A stretch of 64,000 nt of DNA from Sphingobacteriaceae bacterium (GTDB lineage Bacteria; Bacteroidota; Bacteroidia; B-17B0; Aurantibacillaceae), in NCBI GenBank assembly GCA_002319075.1, contig NVQB01000001.1, positions 3,286,001-3,350,000 of the forward strand. The letters run 5' to 3'. Numbering within the stretch: position 1 is the first letter of the stretch; each line of letters opens with the position of its first letter. Positions 27,201 through 33,614 of the stretch are shown here, piece after piece. A model generated the notes under the pieces. The model was given only the letters and a program-made list of their open reading frames with translations. It searched no databases and was not told the DNA's origin. The translations under genes and the position numbers were made by a program.

Positions 27201-27812
27201 TATACGTGCGTTTCCTGTAAATTTATTTGTAACAGGGTCAAGGTCCCAGGTAGCGAGACTTGCTGCATCTAATGCAAAATTTAACTGTTCTTGTTTTTCC
27301 TTAACTTCTTTGAGTACGCGTACTTTTTCGGTTGTTTCTGTACAGGCAACAAGCACCCCGCCCGGGTTTCCCGATTCATCATTTATCGGGCTATAACTGA
27401 AGGTCCAGTAAACATCTTCAAGTCTGCCATTGCGGTAAATCGGAATAAGCTGATCTTCCCTCCAGGTTCCTTCACCCGTATTAATTGCGTTGTCAATAAA
27501 CGGTTTTATCACCTCCCATATTTCCGGCCACACCTCTATGCCTGGCTTTCCAAGAGCAGCTGGGTGCTTACCTTCTATGCCTAAACTCGGACGATAAGCA
27601 TCATTATAAAAACAAATATTATCCGTACCCCAAAAAATAAACATTGGAAATTTAGATTGAATAATAATTCCCAAGGAAGTGAGAAGACTTTGCGGCCATG
27701 ATGCAGGACTACCCAAAGATGTTTTACTCCAGTCCTTCTTACGGGTGAGCTCCCCCATTTCTCCACCTCCTTTTGGAAGAGATTTATTTTGTTCTGAAAG
27801 GTCACCTCTCAT
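24225..27812 (-). CDS. large soluble multi-PAS histidine kinase
   Basis: 1195 aa, no membrane helices. The lead-in GGGEMGELTRKKDWSKTSLG resembles that of the kinase at 17177. Seven PAS/PAC modules follow, of at least two kinds: three like those of the other kinase (APIGISIFRGPEFFVEMAN, SPVPMAIFRGKDYVIEMAN) and three of the PAS_3 type (HPDD, WIEGRGKVFYD, EYRWISDSGVPRF). Coiled coil, then HisKA (YVSSHDLQEPLRK) and HATPase (DNGIGFD, GTGIGL). The response regulator gene ends 9 bases upstream. It is probably a multi-input cytoplasmic sensor; ligands unknown. Confidence 0.92.
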   Translation of the reverse strand: MRGDLSEQNKSLPKGGGEMGELTRKKDWSKTSLGSPASWPQSLLTSLGIIIQSKFPMFIFWGTDNICFYNDAYRPSLGIEGKHPAALGKPGIEVWPEIWEVIKPFIDNAINTGEGTWREDQLIPIYRNGRLEDVYWTFSYSPINDESGNPGGVLVACTETTEKVRVLKEVKEKQEQLNFALDAASLATWDLDPVTNKFTGNARIKEWFGLKPENEIELSLALNHIVERDRQKVVDAIQTALMPGSDGKYEISYSIMNPFYGSERKVLAKGKALFNDNKAYRFSGILEDITSQTKAREKLETSEKHFRNIVEQAPIGISIFRGPEFFVEMANATYLNVVRKKEHEFVGKTLFEALPEVRDIVRPLLKNVYKTGIPYYGNEFPITLNRNNIPELTYFNFVYYPLTEEHGTITGIIVVANEVTESVKAKHALAESERQFRKLVMQSPVPMAIFRGKDYVIEMANTAMIELMWRKKPDEVFGKKALEVFPELIEQKYPELLNKVYSSGIIHRETESVAFVQGNDGLKKFYLDFEYAPLFEAEGNVSGIMITVNNVTEKVEARQKVEESEIRFKHIADSAPVLIWMSDVTNYCYFFNKAWLTFTGRTVAEESGTGWTSGIHTEDRERCNSAFLSAFSKREAFYIEYRLRRHDGEYRWISDSGVPRFIGEEFMGYIGACMDIHERVISGEHLKYNEERLSIVVAASDLATWELNVQTSEVSYSERYLEILGFKQGAKITHSEILQRLHPDDLPIRTEAFKEAYRSGALQYISRIIWSDGSIHWIEGRGKVFYDNEHKPFKLIGTLRDITEEKKYQQQLEEREQKFRLLADSMPQHIWTSDPEGNLNYFNRSVYDYSGLSAEEVATNGWLQIVHPDDRQKNILLWAKAIDNGDDFLLEHRFKRHDGIYRWQLSRAIPQKNSEGVIQMWVGTSTDIQDQKDFSGELEKQIQERTSELEEKNRDLEKMNAELQSFAYVSSHDLQEPLRKIQTFAGRILEKEYEHLSESGKDYFKRMQDAAKRMQTLIEDLLAYSRTNTTEKIFKTLPLHEIVKEVQQDLRELISETATVIEVGKMTEAHVIPFQFRQLLHNLIGNSIKFAKSGVTSHIKIESKTVEGTKITLPGILPHLNYCQLSLSDNGIGFDPQYKERIFEVFQRLHSKSDYKGTGIGLAIVKKIVDNHNGIITATAEINKGARFDIYIPSY

Positions 27813-27821
27813 AGATAAGGA

Positions 27822-28268
27822 TTATGCTTGAATGATAAAGTTTTCTTTAGAAGGCTGCTTGGCATTTTTTTCTGTAGAGAGATAAATAGCATCATTTATC
27901 ACTTTTTTAAGTTTTGAAAATTCGGCCGGTTTCCTGATGTAATAATGCGCTCCGTTTTCGTAGAGACTATTTATGGTTTCGGGGTCAAAAGAGGTTGAAA
28001 AAACAACTACCGGAAGTTTTTTAAGTTCTGCATCGTTTTTAATTTCTGTCAGACACTCAAAGCCGTTTTTCCGGGGCATGTTAAGATCTAAAAATAATAT
28101 AGAGGGAAGATGTTGGGTGTTTTTACTCAGAAAACTCATTAACTGTTCTCCATCATGCACACTGCTAAAAAGAATATCTAAAGGTAACTCGTCCAGCGCT
28201 TCCCTGAAAAAAAGGCAATCGTCCGAATCGTCATCTGCAAGAAGAAGATTTATTGCTGGAGAGTTCAT
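27822..28268 (-). CDS. Rcp1-like single-domain response regulator
   Basis: 148 aa: LLLADDDSDDCLFF acidic pocket, phospho-acceptor Asp in ILFLDLNMPRKNG, VVVFSTSFD, and Lys in YYIRKPAEF. A tail of about 20 residues follows. No output domain. It is cotranscribed with the seven-PAS kinase and is its expected phospho-partner. Confidence 0.9.
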   Translation of the reverse strand: MNSPAINLLLADDDSDDCLFFREALDELPLDILFSSVHDGEQLMSFLSKNTQHLPSILFLDLNMPRKNGFECLTEIKNDAELKKLPVVVFSTSFDPETINSLYENGAHYYIRKPAEFSKLKKVINDAIYLSTEKNAKQPSKENFIIQA

Positions 28269-28317
28269 AGTGTAAAATTAACAATAAAACCCATTTACGC
28301 AAGACTTTTACATTTGC

Positions 28318-28354
28318 CGAAAACCCTTATACAACTGGTATTATAAGGGTTTCG
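28318..28354. repeat. palindrome upstream of the response regulator gene
   Basis: CGAAAACCCTTATA and TATAAGGGTTTCG face each other around a 10-base spacer, with one base less on the right. There is no clear T run, so an operator or an RNA hairpin in the leader seems as likely as a terminator for the hydrolase gene that ends downstream of it. Confidence 0.5.
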
Positions 28355-28481
28355 TCGAATTGTTAACGAGAATATAAACTTAGCTTAATAGGCTGTTAAA
28401 CCTTTATTCCAAAACTCCAGGCAGTCGCAATTTACACACCGGCAAGTCACATGTTACATTATAAGGCAACGTGGTTCCCTG

Positions 28482-29291
28482 TTATAAAATAATGTCCGAA
28501 ATAAAATTATGAAGGTGATCGTTAAAAACTTCTTCCTGCTCAAGGTTGGATAAATGTCCCGCGCTGGCAATGATATGAATCTCTGCATTCGGCATGGCAT
28601 CAAATAATTTTTGAGATTGTGCTACCGGTGTCAGTTCATCCTCTTCTCCACAAAGAATTAAAGTAGGAAGGGAAATGTTTTCCAGCCCAGAACAGGTTTC
28701 TTTTCTTCCAGCCATAGCCTTTAATGCTGCTGTAATAGATTTTTGTGGGTTAGATAAAATAACTTGTTTGATACTTTCTACCAATTCTGCTTTTTTAGCC
28801 TGAGTTTCTTTTGAGAAAGCTTTTTTTACAAATCCTTCGGTAAATTCATTCAGGCCTTTTGCTTCTATTTCTTTTATGGTGTCATACCTTTTTTTTGCGC
28901 CTTCGTCTGTATCTGCAACACATTGGGTGTCGCTTAAAATAATGGCTTCAAACCGATCCTGGTAACGTTCTACGGCATTTAAAAGAATGTAGCCTCCCAT
29001 AGAGAGTCCGCAAACAACTGCTTTCTCAATTTGCAAAGCATCCATAAAGTGAATGAGGTTGTCTGCAAAAAAAGAGATACTTGTTTCTTCTGTATCCGTG
29101 GTCGATCCGCCAAACCCGGGTAAGTCATAAATAATCACCCGGTGGGTTTCTTTTAAAAATTCGAACTGTGGGCGCCAGCTTTCTTTTGAAAATGGAAATC
29201 CGTGTATAAAAATTACGGGAAGCGTTTGTTTTTGGGAGTCTTCGTAGTTTATTACTGATCCCGCAAGATTTATTTTGAATGTGTCTCTCAT
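28482..29291 (-). CDS. alpha/beta hydrolase
   Basis: 269 aa. Oxyanion-hole region IHGFPFSKESW (29-39), nucleophile elbow GLSMGG with Ser97, acid Asp218 (GEEDELTPV) and His246 (SAGHLSNLE): a complete Ser-Asp-His triad of the alpha/beta hydrolase fold. No signal peptide, so cytoplasmic. The sequence resembles haloperoxidase/BioH-like esterases such as the RsbQ type; the substrate is unknown. It stands alone, with a sigma-54-like TGGCA element upstream that shares a 20-base block with the one before the PA2169-like gene. Confidence 0.88.
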   Translation of the reverse strand: MRDTFKINLAGSVINYEDSQKQTLPVIFIHGFPFSKESWRPQFEFLKETHRVIIYDLPGFGGSTTDTEETSISFFADNLIHFMDALQIEKAVVCGLSMGGYILLNAVERYQDRFEAIILSDTQCVADTDEGAKKRYDTIKEIEAKGLNEFTEGFVKKAFSKETQAKKAELVESIKQVILSNPQKSITAALKAMAGRKETCSGLENISLPTLILCGEEDELTPVAQSQKLFDAMPNAEIHIIASAGHLSNLEQEEVFNDHLHNFISDIIL

Positions 29292-29312
29292 ATCATAGTT
29301 TTCATTGATAGC

Positions 29313-29328
29313 TTATAATGTTATGCCA
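29313..29328 (-). promoter_or_regulatory. TGGCA-type element before the hydrolase
   Basis: Minus-strand TGGCATAACATTATAA. The preceding bases GGATTAAAAGGC and the element before the PA2169-like gene (GGATTATAGGC then TGGCATAA) are almost identical over about 20 bases. Confidence 0.45.
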
Positions 29329-29433
29329 GCCTTTTAATCCCACCTGTTTTCCAGGTGATGTGTTTATTCCCCGTTATAAGCCGGTTAAATCGCTCAGATG
29401 CCGGGGCGTGTGATTAAAAGCCCAGAATGGCTG

Positions 29434-29449
29434 TGGTATGCAATTTGCG
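29434..29449 (+). promoter_or_regulatory. sigma-54-like promoter before the PorT-like gene
   Basis: TGGTATGCAATTTGCG: exact spacing of TGG-N10-GC and a full TTGC -12 box. The start codon is 28 bases downstream of the end. This is the best match to the -12 consensus among the set. Confidence 0.5.
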
Positions 29450-29477
29450 ATAGAGGAAATGAACAAGATATCAAAGA

Positions 29478-30137
29478 ATGAAAAAAGGAAAAATAATTTT
29501 GACACTGCTGTTTGGATTATCCTATGTTTTAAGTTTTTCACAACAACAAGCAGAACAGCGAAATTCAAGAGATGCAAAAAGGCGTGTTGTACCGGGAATC
29601 AGAGCTGGGATTAACCGTTCAAATGTTTATGACGAGCAAGGTGAAAACTTTGTGGCAAATAAAAAAACAGGTTTTGCCGGCGGCGTTTTTGTTGCCTTAC
29701 CTATTGGTAGTTTTATTGGCATTCAGCCAGAACTGCTAATTTCTCAAAAAGGATTTAGTTCGCGCGGTACGATGTACGGGGATCAGTATTTTCTTGAGAG
29801 AACAAGTACTTTTCTGGATATTCCTCTACAATTACAATTAAAACCTACGCGTTTTTTCACTTTGTTAGGGGGCGTTCAATACTCTTATTTACTGTCGCAA
29901 CGTGACGCTTTTACTAACGGAACAAACACCATTGCCCAAAGTCAGGAATTTTCAAATGACAATATTCGTAAAAACATTTTCGGAACTCTCCTGGGTTTTG
30001 ATATCAATATAAGGCATGTCGTACTTTCAGGACGTTATGGTTGGGATCTTCGGGCTAACCGTGGCGATGGATCATCTTACACGCCTCGTTATAAAAATGT
30101 TTGGGCACAGGCAACCATTGGCTATCGCTTCTATTAA
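29478..30137 (+). CDS. PorT-like outer-membrane beta-barrel protein
   Basis: 219 aa. Signal peptide to about residue 21 (LSFSQ). The mature part shows alternating amphipathic strands typical of the eight-stranded PorT/porin-family barrel: VVPGIRAGINRSNVYD near the start, GFAGGVFVALPIGSFIGIQPELLISQKGF in the middle, and a terminal aromatic strand (WAQATIGYRFY) that ends in Tyr as in BAM substrates. The role is a small outer-membrane protein of unknown ligand. The lmo0937-like mini-gene follows after 46 bases, probably in the same transcript. Confidence 0.85.
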   Translation: MKKGKIILTLLFGLSYVLSFSQQQAEQRNSRDAKRRVVPGIRAGINRSNVYDEQGENFVANKKTGFAGGVFVALPIGSFIGIQPELLISQKGFSSRGTMYGDQYFLERTSTFLDIPLQLQLKPTRFFTLLGGVQYSYLLSQRDAFTNGTNTIAQSQEFSNDNIRKNIFGTLLGFDINIRHVVLSGRYGWDLRANRGDGSSYTPRYKNVWAQATIGYRFY

Positions 30138-30183
30138 AATTACAATTCAACAATTAATAACAACAAAAAAAAACAAAATAATT

Positions 30184-30339
30184 ATGGGAAATTTACTTTA
30201 TACAATCGCAGTAATTCTTGTGGTAATCTGGGCAATCGGATTTCTGGGATTCCACACAGGCGGAATCATTCATATTCTTTTAGTGATAGCTATTATAGCG
30301 ATACTTATCAGAGTTATTCAGGGAAAAAATCCGGTTTAA
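30184..30339 (+). CDS. Lmo0937-family membrane mini-protein
   Basis: 51 aa: MGNLLYTIAVILVVIWAIGF followed by LGFHTGGIIHILLVIAIIA. Two hydrophobic helices around an H-x-G-G turn match the Lmo0937-type family of Bacteroidota and Firmicutes. The true start is the ATG right after the poly-A spacer; an upstream in-frame extension overlaps the PorT-like gene and does not look like protein. Function unknown; expected in the inner membrane, likely stress-linked from its neighbours. A strong terminator follows. Confidence 0.85.
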   Translation: MGNLLYTIAVILVVIWAIGFLGFHTGGIIHILLVIAIIAILIRVIQGKNPV

Positions 30340-30360
30340 AGATTCTTTCTAAGCCTTCAG

Positions 30361-30393
30361 AAGCCAAAAGACCTAGTGTCTTTTGGCTTTTTT
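30361..30393 (+). terminator. terminator after the Lmo0937-like gene
   Basis: 12-bp stem AAGCCAAAAGAC / GTCTTTTGGCTT, 5-base loop, T run. Confidence 0.88.
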
Positions 30394-30431
30394 CATTTCC
30401 TGCATTGGTCGGTAACTTCTCCCAATTCTCT

Positions 30432-30500
30432 AAAAATCTTACATCTGAAATAAGTCAGGCCCAAAAGTAAAAAAGCAGGTTTCAAACTGCAGTAATTTTA
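30432..30500 (+). promoter_or_regulatory. duplicated upstream region, copy 1
   Basis: AAAAATCTTACATCTGAAAT at 30432 and GCAGTAATTTTA at 30489 recur upstream of the next gene with the same 57-base offset. The TAATTTTA at 30493-30500 may be a -7 box (consensus TAnnTTTG), with the first block as a possible activator site. Both blocks stand at the same distance (112 and 55 bases) from the ATG as in copy 2. Confidence 0.5.
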
Positions 30501-30543
30501 ACTTCAGATAAGCCTCCCATTCATAACATTAAAAAAGAAAGAA

Positions 30544-30999
30544 ATGAAAAATCTTATTACCATTGTAGCCATAGCCTGTTTTACAAGCTCCGGCTTCGCA
30601 CAAAATGAATCAGTTGCCTCTCTCAATCACAAATTAGAAGTTTCGAATACCTGTACACTTGGGTATGTAGAAGGTTCTAAAACTTTAAAGGATATTACAG
30701 GTTTTCCGGCCAGGTGTGAGCAAATTGCTATAGTGGAATTGCCGCCCGTTAACCAGACGCTCACCGAAATTACAATAGATTTTGCAACAACAGGCTCTTA
30801 CACCTTTGTTAAAAGTGCCGACATAAAACTTTATCCCGATCGTGATGTATATATAGAGGACATGCTGACAGGAAAAGTATTTGATCTTAAAAAATCAGAA
30901 TCCTATACATTCAATGTAAATCGCCGCGTAGCCCACCGGTTCATGCTACACATAGATAAGGATCTTAATAAATATGCTGTTTCTTCCCTCACCAGATAA
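30544..30999 (+). CDS. small exported beta-sandwich protein, copy 1
   Basis: 151 aa. Signal peptide to about residue 20 (ending GFAQ). The mature domain (about 60-150) has the pattern ITIDFATTGSYTFVK ... DVYIEDMLTGKVFDLKKSES ... YTFNVNRRVAHRFMLHID. Its wording resembles the beta-sandwich that often precedes T9SS sorting domains (YLEDKLTG ... RFVLHF), but no sorting domain follows here. The downstream gene is a paralogue with the same length and the same promoter layout. The role is unknown; the pair may form an extracellular or periplasmic complex. Confidence 0.75.
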   Translation: MKNLITIVAIACFTSSGFAQNESVASLNHKLEVSNTCTLGYVEGSKTLKDITGFPARCEQIAIVELPPVNQTLTEITIDFATTGSYTFVKSADIKLYPDRDVYIEDMLTGKVFDLKKSESYTFNVNRRVAHRFMLHIDKDLNKYAVSSLTR

Positions 31000-31014
31000 G
31001 ATTACCAAAAACAC

Positions 31015-31083
31015 AAAAATCTTACATGTGAAACAAGGGAGCTTCAATAGTTAAATAAAGCATACCAAACAGCAGTAATTTTG
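31015..31083 (+). promoter_or_regulatory. duplicated upstream region, copy 2
   Basis: AAAAATCTTACATGTGAAAC at 31015 and GCAGTAATTTTG at 31072; the latter contains TAATTTTG (31076-31083), an exact TAnnTTTG -7 box. It mirrors copy 1 in spacing. The centre TTACATGTGAA is nearly palindromic, as expected of a regulator site. Confidence 0.55.
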
Positions 31084-31126
31084 AATCAACTAAGAACTCA
31101 TTTAACAACACATAAAACTCAATAGT

Positions 31127-31579
31127 ATGAAAATCTTAACCACATTAATTTACATCGTAGGATTACAATCTTTATCATTGGCACAGGTAAAAGGAGTTGT
31201 TCCTCCTCAACGTTACGAAAATCCAAATAAAGTTCAGTACGTTGTAACATCTGCCCGCCCCAATGTGCAGGTTGCCAAATTTACTCCTTCTACAGAAACC
31301 AGAAATATTATCATCACCGGAATTCCTGCTTCAGCCAGTCGTTTAACAACGGTAAATATCGATTTTGATACAAAGGGTTCTTTTGCTTTTAAGAAAGATG
31401 CTGGTTTAAAAATTCCTGCTACCAGCGAAGTATTCATTGAGGATAAATTAAATGGTAAAATATTTAATCTTAAAAATACCGGCGCTTACCAGTTTAATGT
31501 GGACGAAAAAACAGAAAATAGATTTGTACTCCACATTTTAGATAAAAGCATTCCTGAGGAAGTTGTTTCTGCAAATTAA
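31127..31579 (+). CDS. small exported beta-sandwich protein, copy 2
   Basis: 150 aa. Signal peptide to about residue 19 (LSLAQ). The mature domain shows the same strand order as copy 1: VNIDFDTKGSFAFKK ... EVFIEDKLNGKIFNLKNTGA ... YQFNVDEKTENRFVLHI. Identity over this part is roughly half of the positions. There is no C-terminal sorting domain or lipobox, so the protein should be periplasmic or soluble. It is followed by a clear terminator that overlaps the end of the convergent PBP2 gene. Confidence 0.75.
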   Translation: MKILTTLIYIVGLQSLSLAQVKGVVPPQRYENPNKVQYVVTSARPNVQVAKFTPSTETRNIIITGIPASASRLTTVNIDFDTKGSFAFKKDAGLKIPATSEVFIEDKLNGKIFNLKNTGAYQFNVDEKTENRFVLHILDKSIPEEVVSAN

Positions 31580-31603
31580 AATAAGTTAGCTCACACAGCT
31601 TGA

Positions 31604-31638
31604 TAGATCCGGTCAGAAAGGCCGGATCTATTTTTTTT
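31604..31638 (+). terminator. terminator after the beta-sandwich pair
   Basis: 9-bp stem TAGATCCGG / CCGGATCTA, 9-base loop, run of eight T. The right arm ends at the stop codon of PBP2 on the other strand. Confidence 0.85.
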
Positions 31639-33484
31639 GCGCCAAATAACTCTTGTCGATGAGGTTTACTTTTAAAACACTTTTTTCGTAGTCGGCACGG
31701 GTAATGTTTCCGCTTAGATATTTTTCAATCATCAGGCTTACAATAGGCGCCGCAAATGATCCGCCTGTTCCGGCATTTTCAACAATACAGGCGATGGCAA
31801 TTTTTGGTTGTTCTCTGGGTGCAAAAGCCTGAAAAACCGCATGATCGTTTCCATGCGGATTTTGAGCTGTTCCTGTTTTTCCGCACATCCGAATGCCTTT
31901 TATCTTAGCGCCGGGAGCTGTGCCACCGGGCTCCATCGTTTTTTCCATACCGTCAATAACATTGTCGTAGTATTCTTCTTTTTGTACCGCAACAAAGTGT
32001 TTTTCCCTGAATTTTGGATCCAAAAACTTTTCTTTACCAATACCATTTATGCAATGCGGAATGTAATAATATCCCTTATTGGCAATAATAGCAACTACAT
32101 TAGCCATCTGTAACGGAACAAGTAAAAGTTCCGATTGACCAATTCCTAACGATACTACGGTGTTACTTCTCCAATGATTTTTACCAAAAACTTTATTGTA
32201 ATAATTTACAGAAGGAACATTCCCTGGTTTATCGAAAGGAAGATCTGAACCAAGACTGGTGCCCGGACCAAAAGTTTTAACCATGTCGCGCCAGTGATTA
32301 TACCCATCAACAAATTCAGGATATTTTTTCTGGTCTACTATGGCTCTGAATACGTAACTATAATAAGAATTGCAGGACATTGCTACACTGTTTACAAGAT
32401 CAGCGCCGCCGCCGTGTGAATGACATTTTGGTTTGCCGCCACCCAGGGGATACCCGCTGTGACAAGGAAAAAAAGTAGACCGGTTAATCAGTCCATCGTG
32501 TTGGGCTATAAGTGCATCTATTAATTTGAAAGTAGAACCTGGCGGATACATGGCTGTAAGTGCCCGGTTGAAAAGTGGCATTAATACAGAATCAGATCGC
32601 AGCAGCGTGTAATTTTTAGAGCTTTCTTTTCCACCAACTAATAAATTGGGATCGTAGCTTGGACTGGAGACAAGACAGAGAATTTCTCCCGTTGCAGGAT
32701 CGATGGCAACAATAGCCCCTTTTTTACCTTGCATCAAATACTCCCCATACTCCTGCAAATTCATGTCGATGCTTGAATACAAGGGTTTGCCGCTTATGGC
32801 ACTGGTATCGAATTTACCATCCATATAACGTCCTATTTCTTTGTTGTGCACATCTTTGATAATAATGCGTGTACCTTTTTTGCCCCGCAGCTGGGCTTCA
32901 TAACTTCTTTCAAGCCCGCTAATACCTATGTAATCGCCTTCGCGATAATAATCATCCTGCAGGATTTTTTCTTTGCCAACTTCCTTTACATATCCCAAAA
33001 GATGCGCCGCAATGGGTTTAGAGTATTTTCTAACGGTTCGCCCCTGTACGTAAAATCCTTTCAAACGATAGAGTTTTTCAAGCACCGCGGCGTAAATTTC
33101 CGGTGACATTTGTTTTTCAAACACACTCTGTTTACGCGGAGAGTTAGGAGCCTGGCCCGCCTTCTTAATTCGGTTTAAAAATTCTTGCTTATCTATTTTA
33201 AGAACTTTGCATAGCGCGTTAGTGTCGCAGCCTTTTACAAGTTTCGGCGTCACCATAAGGTCATAAGCTTCCTCATTATAAACCATTAGTTTTCCATTAC
33301 GGTCATACACGCAGCCACGTGGAGGATATTCTGTTATGTACTGAAAAGCGTTATTGTTAGCGTAGATCTTATAGTTGTCGTCTACCAGTTGTATATAGAA
33401 AAGTCGCGAAACATAAATAACTATGATCAGGCTGAAAAATCCACCAATAATAAATTTACGACTGCTTAAATAACCTGATCTCAT
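31628..33484 (-). CDS. mrdA: penicillin-binding protein 2 (class B transpeptidase)
   Basis: 618 aa. One N-terminal membrane helix (about 10-30), PBP dimerisation region (ITEYPPRGCVYDRNGKLMVYN, GISGLERSYE), then the transpeptidase domain: SxxK as STFK near residue 316 (MYPPGSTFKLI), SxN as SCN near 370 and KTG as KTGTAQNP near 536. This is the PBP2/MrdA elongasome enzyme for cross-linking peptidoglycan. In many Bacteroidota it is next to rodA or mreBCD; here it stands alone. Some relatives use different spacing around SxN, but all three motifs are intact. Confidence 0.93.
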   Translation of the reverse strand: MRSGYLSSRKFIIGGFFSLIIVIYVSRLFYIQLVDDNYKIYANNNAFQYITEYPPRGCVYDRNGKLMVYNEEAYDLMVTPKLVKGCDTNALCKVLKIDKQEFLNRIKKAGQAPNSPRKQSVFEKQMSPEIYAAVLEKLYRLKGFYVQGRTVRKYSKPIAAHLLGYVKEVGKEKILQDDYYREGDYIGISGLERSYEAQLRGKKGTRIIIKDVHNKEIGRYMDGKFDTSAISGKPLYSSIDMNLQEYGEYLMQGKKGAIVAIDPATGEILCLVSSPSYDPNLLVGGKESSKNYTLLRSDSVLMPLFNRALTAMYPPGSTFKLIDALIAQHDGLINRSTFFPCHSGYPLGGGKPKCHSHGGGADLVNSVAMSCNSYYSYVFRAIVDQKKYPEFVDGYNHWRDMVKTFGPGTSLGSDLPFDKPGNVPSVNYYNKVFGKNHWRSNTVVSLGIGQSELLLVPLQMANVVAIIANKGYYYIPHCINGIGKEKFLDPKFREKHFVAVQKEEYYDNVIDGMEKTMEPGGTAPGAKIKGIRMCGKTGTAQNPHGNDHAVFQAFAPREQPKIAIACIVENAGTGGSFAAPIVSLMIEKYLSGNITRADYEKSVLKVNLIDKSYLAQKK

Positions 33485-33562
33485 TTCGCTAACGAATGTA
33501 CTATCTAAAATACATTTTGCAAATAAGTCCTTGGTTTAAATCCGTGATTTTTGCTTTAAGAA

Positions 33563-33599
33563 AAAAAAGCCGTTCCGGATTTTCCGGAACGGCTTTTTT
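33563..33599. terminator. terminator of the 1063-aa T9SS protein gene
   Basis: 17-bp stem AAAAAAGCCGTTCCGGA / TCCGGAACGGCTTTTTT with a 3-base loop; works for the leftward gene ending at 33615. Its sequence resembles the terminator after the paralogous gene (51440). Confidence 0.9.
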
Positions 33600-33614
33600 A
33601 GAAAATTTAGAAAA

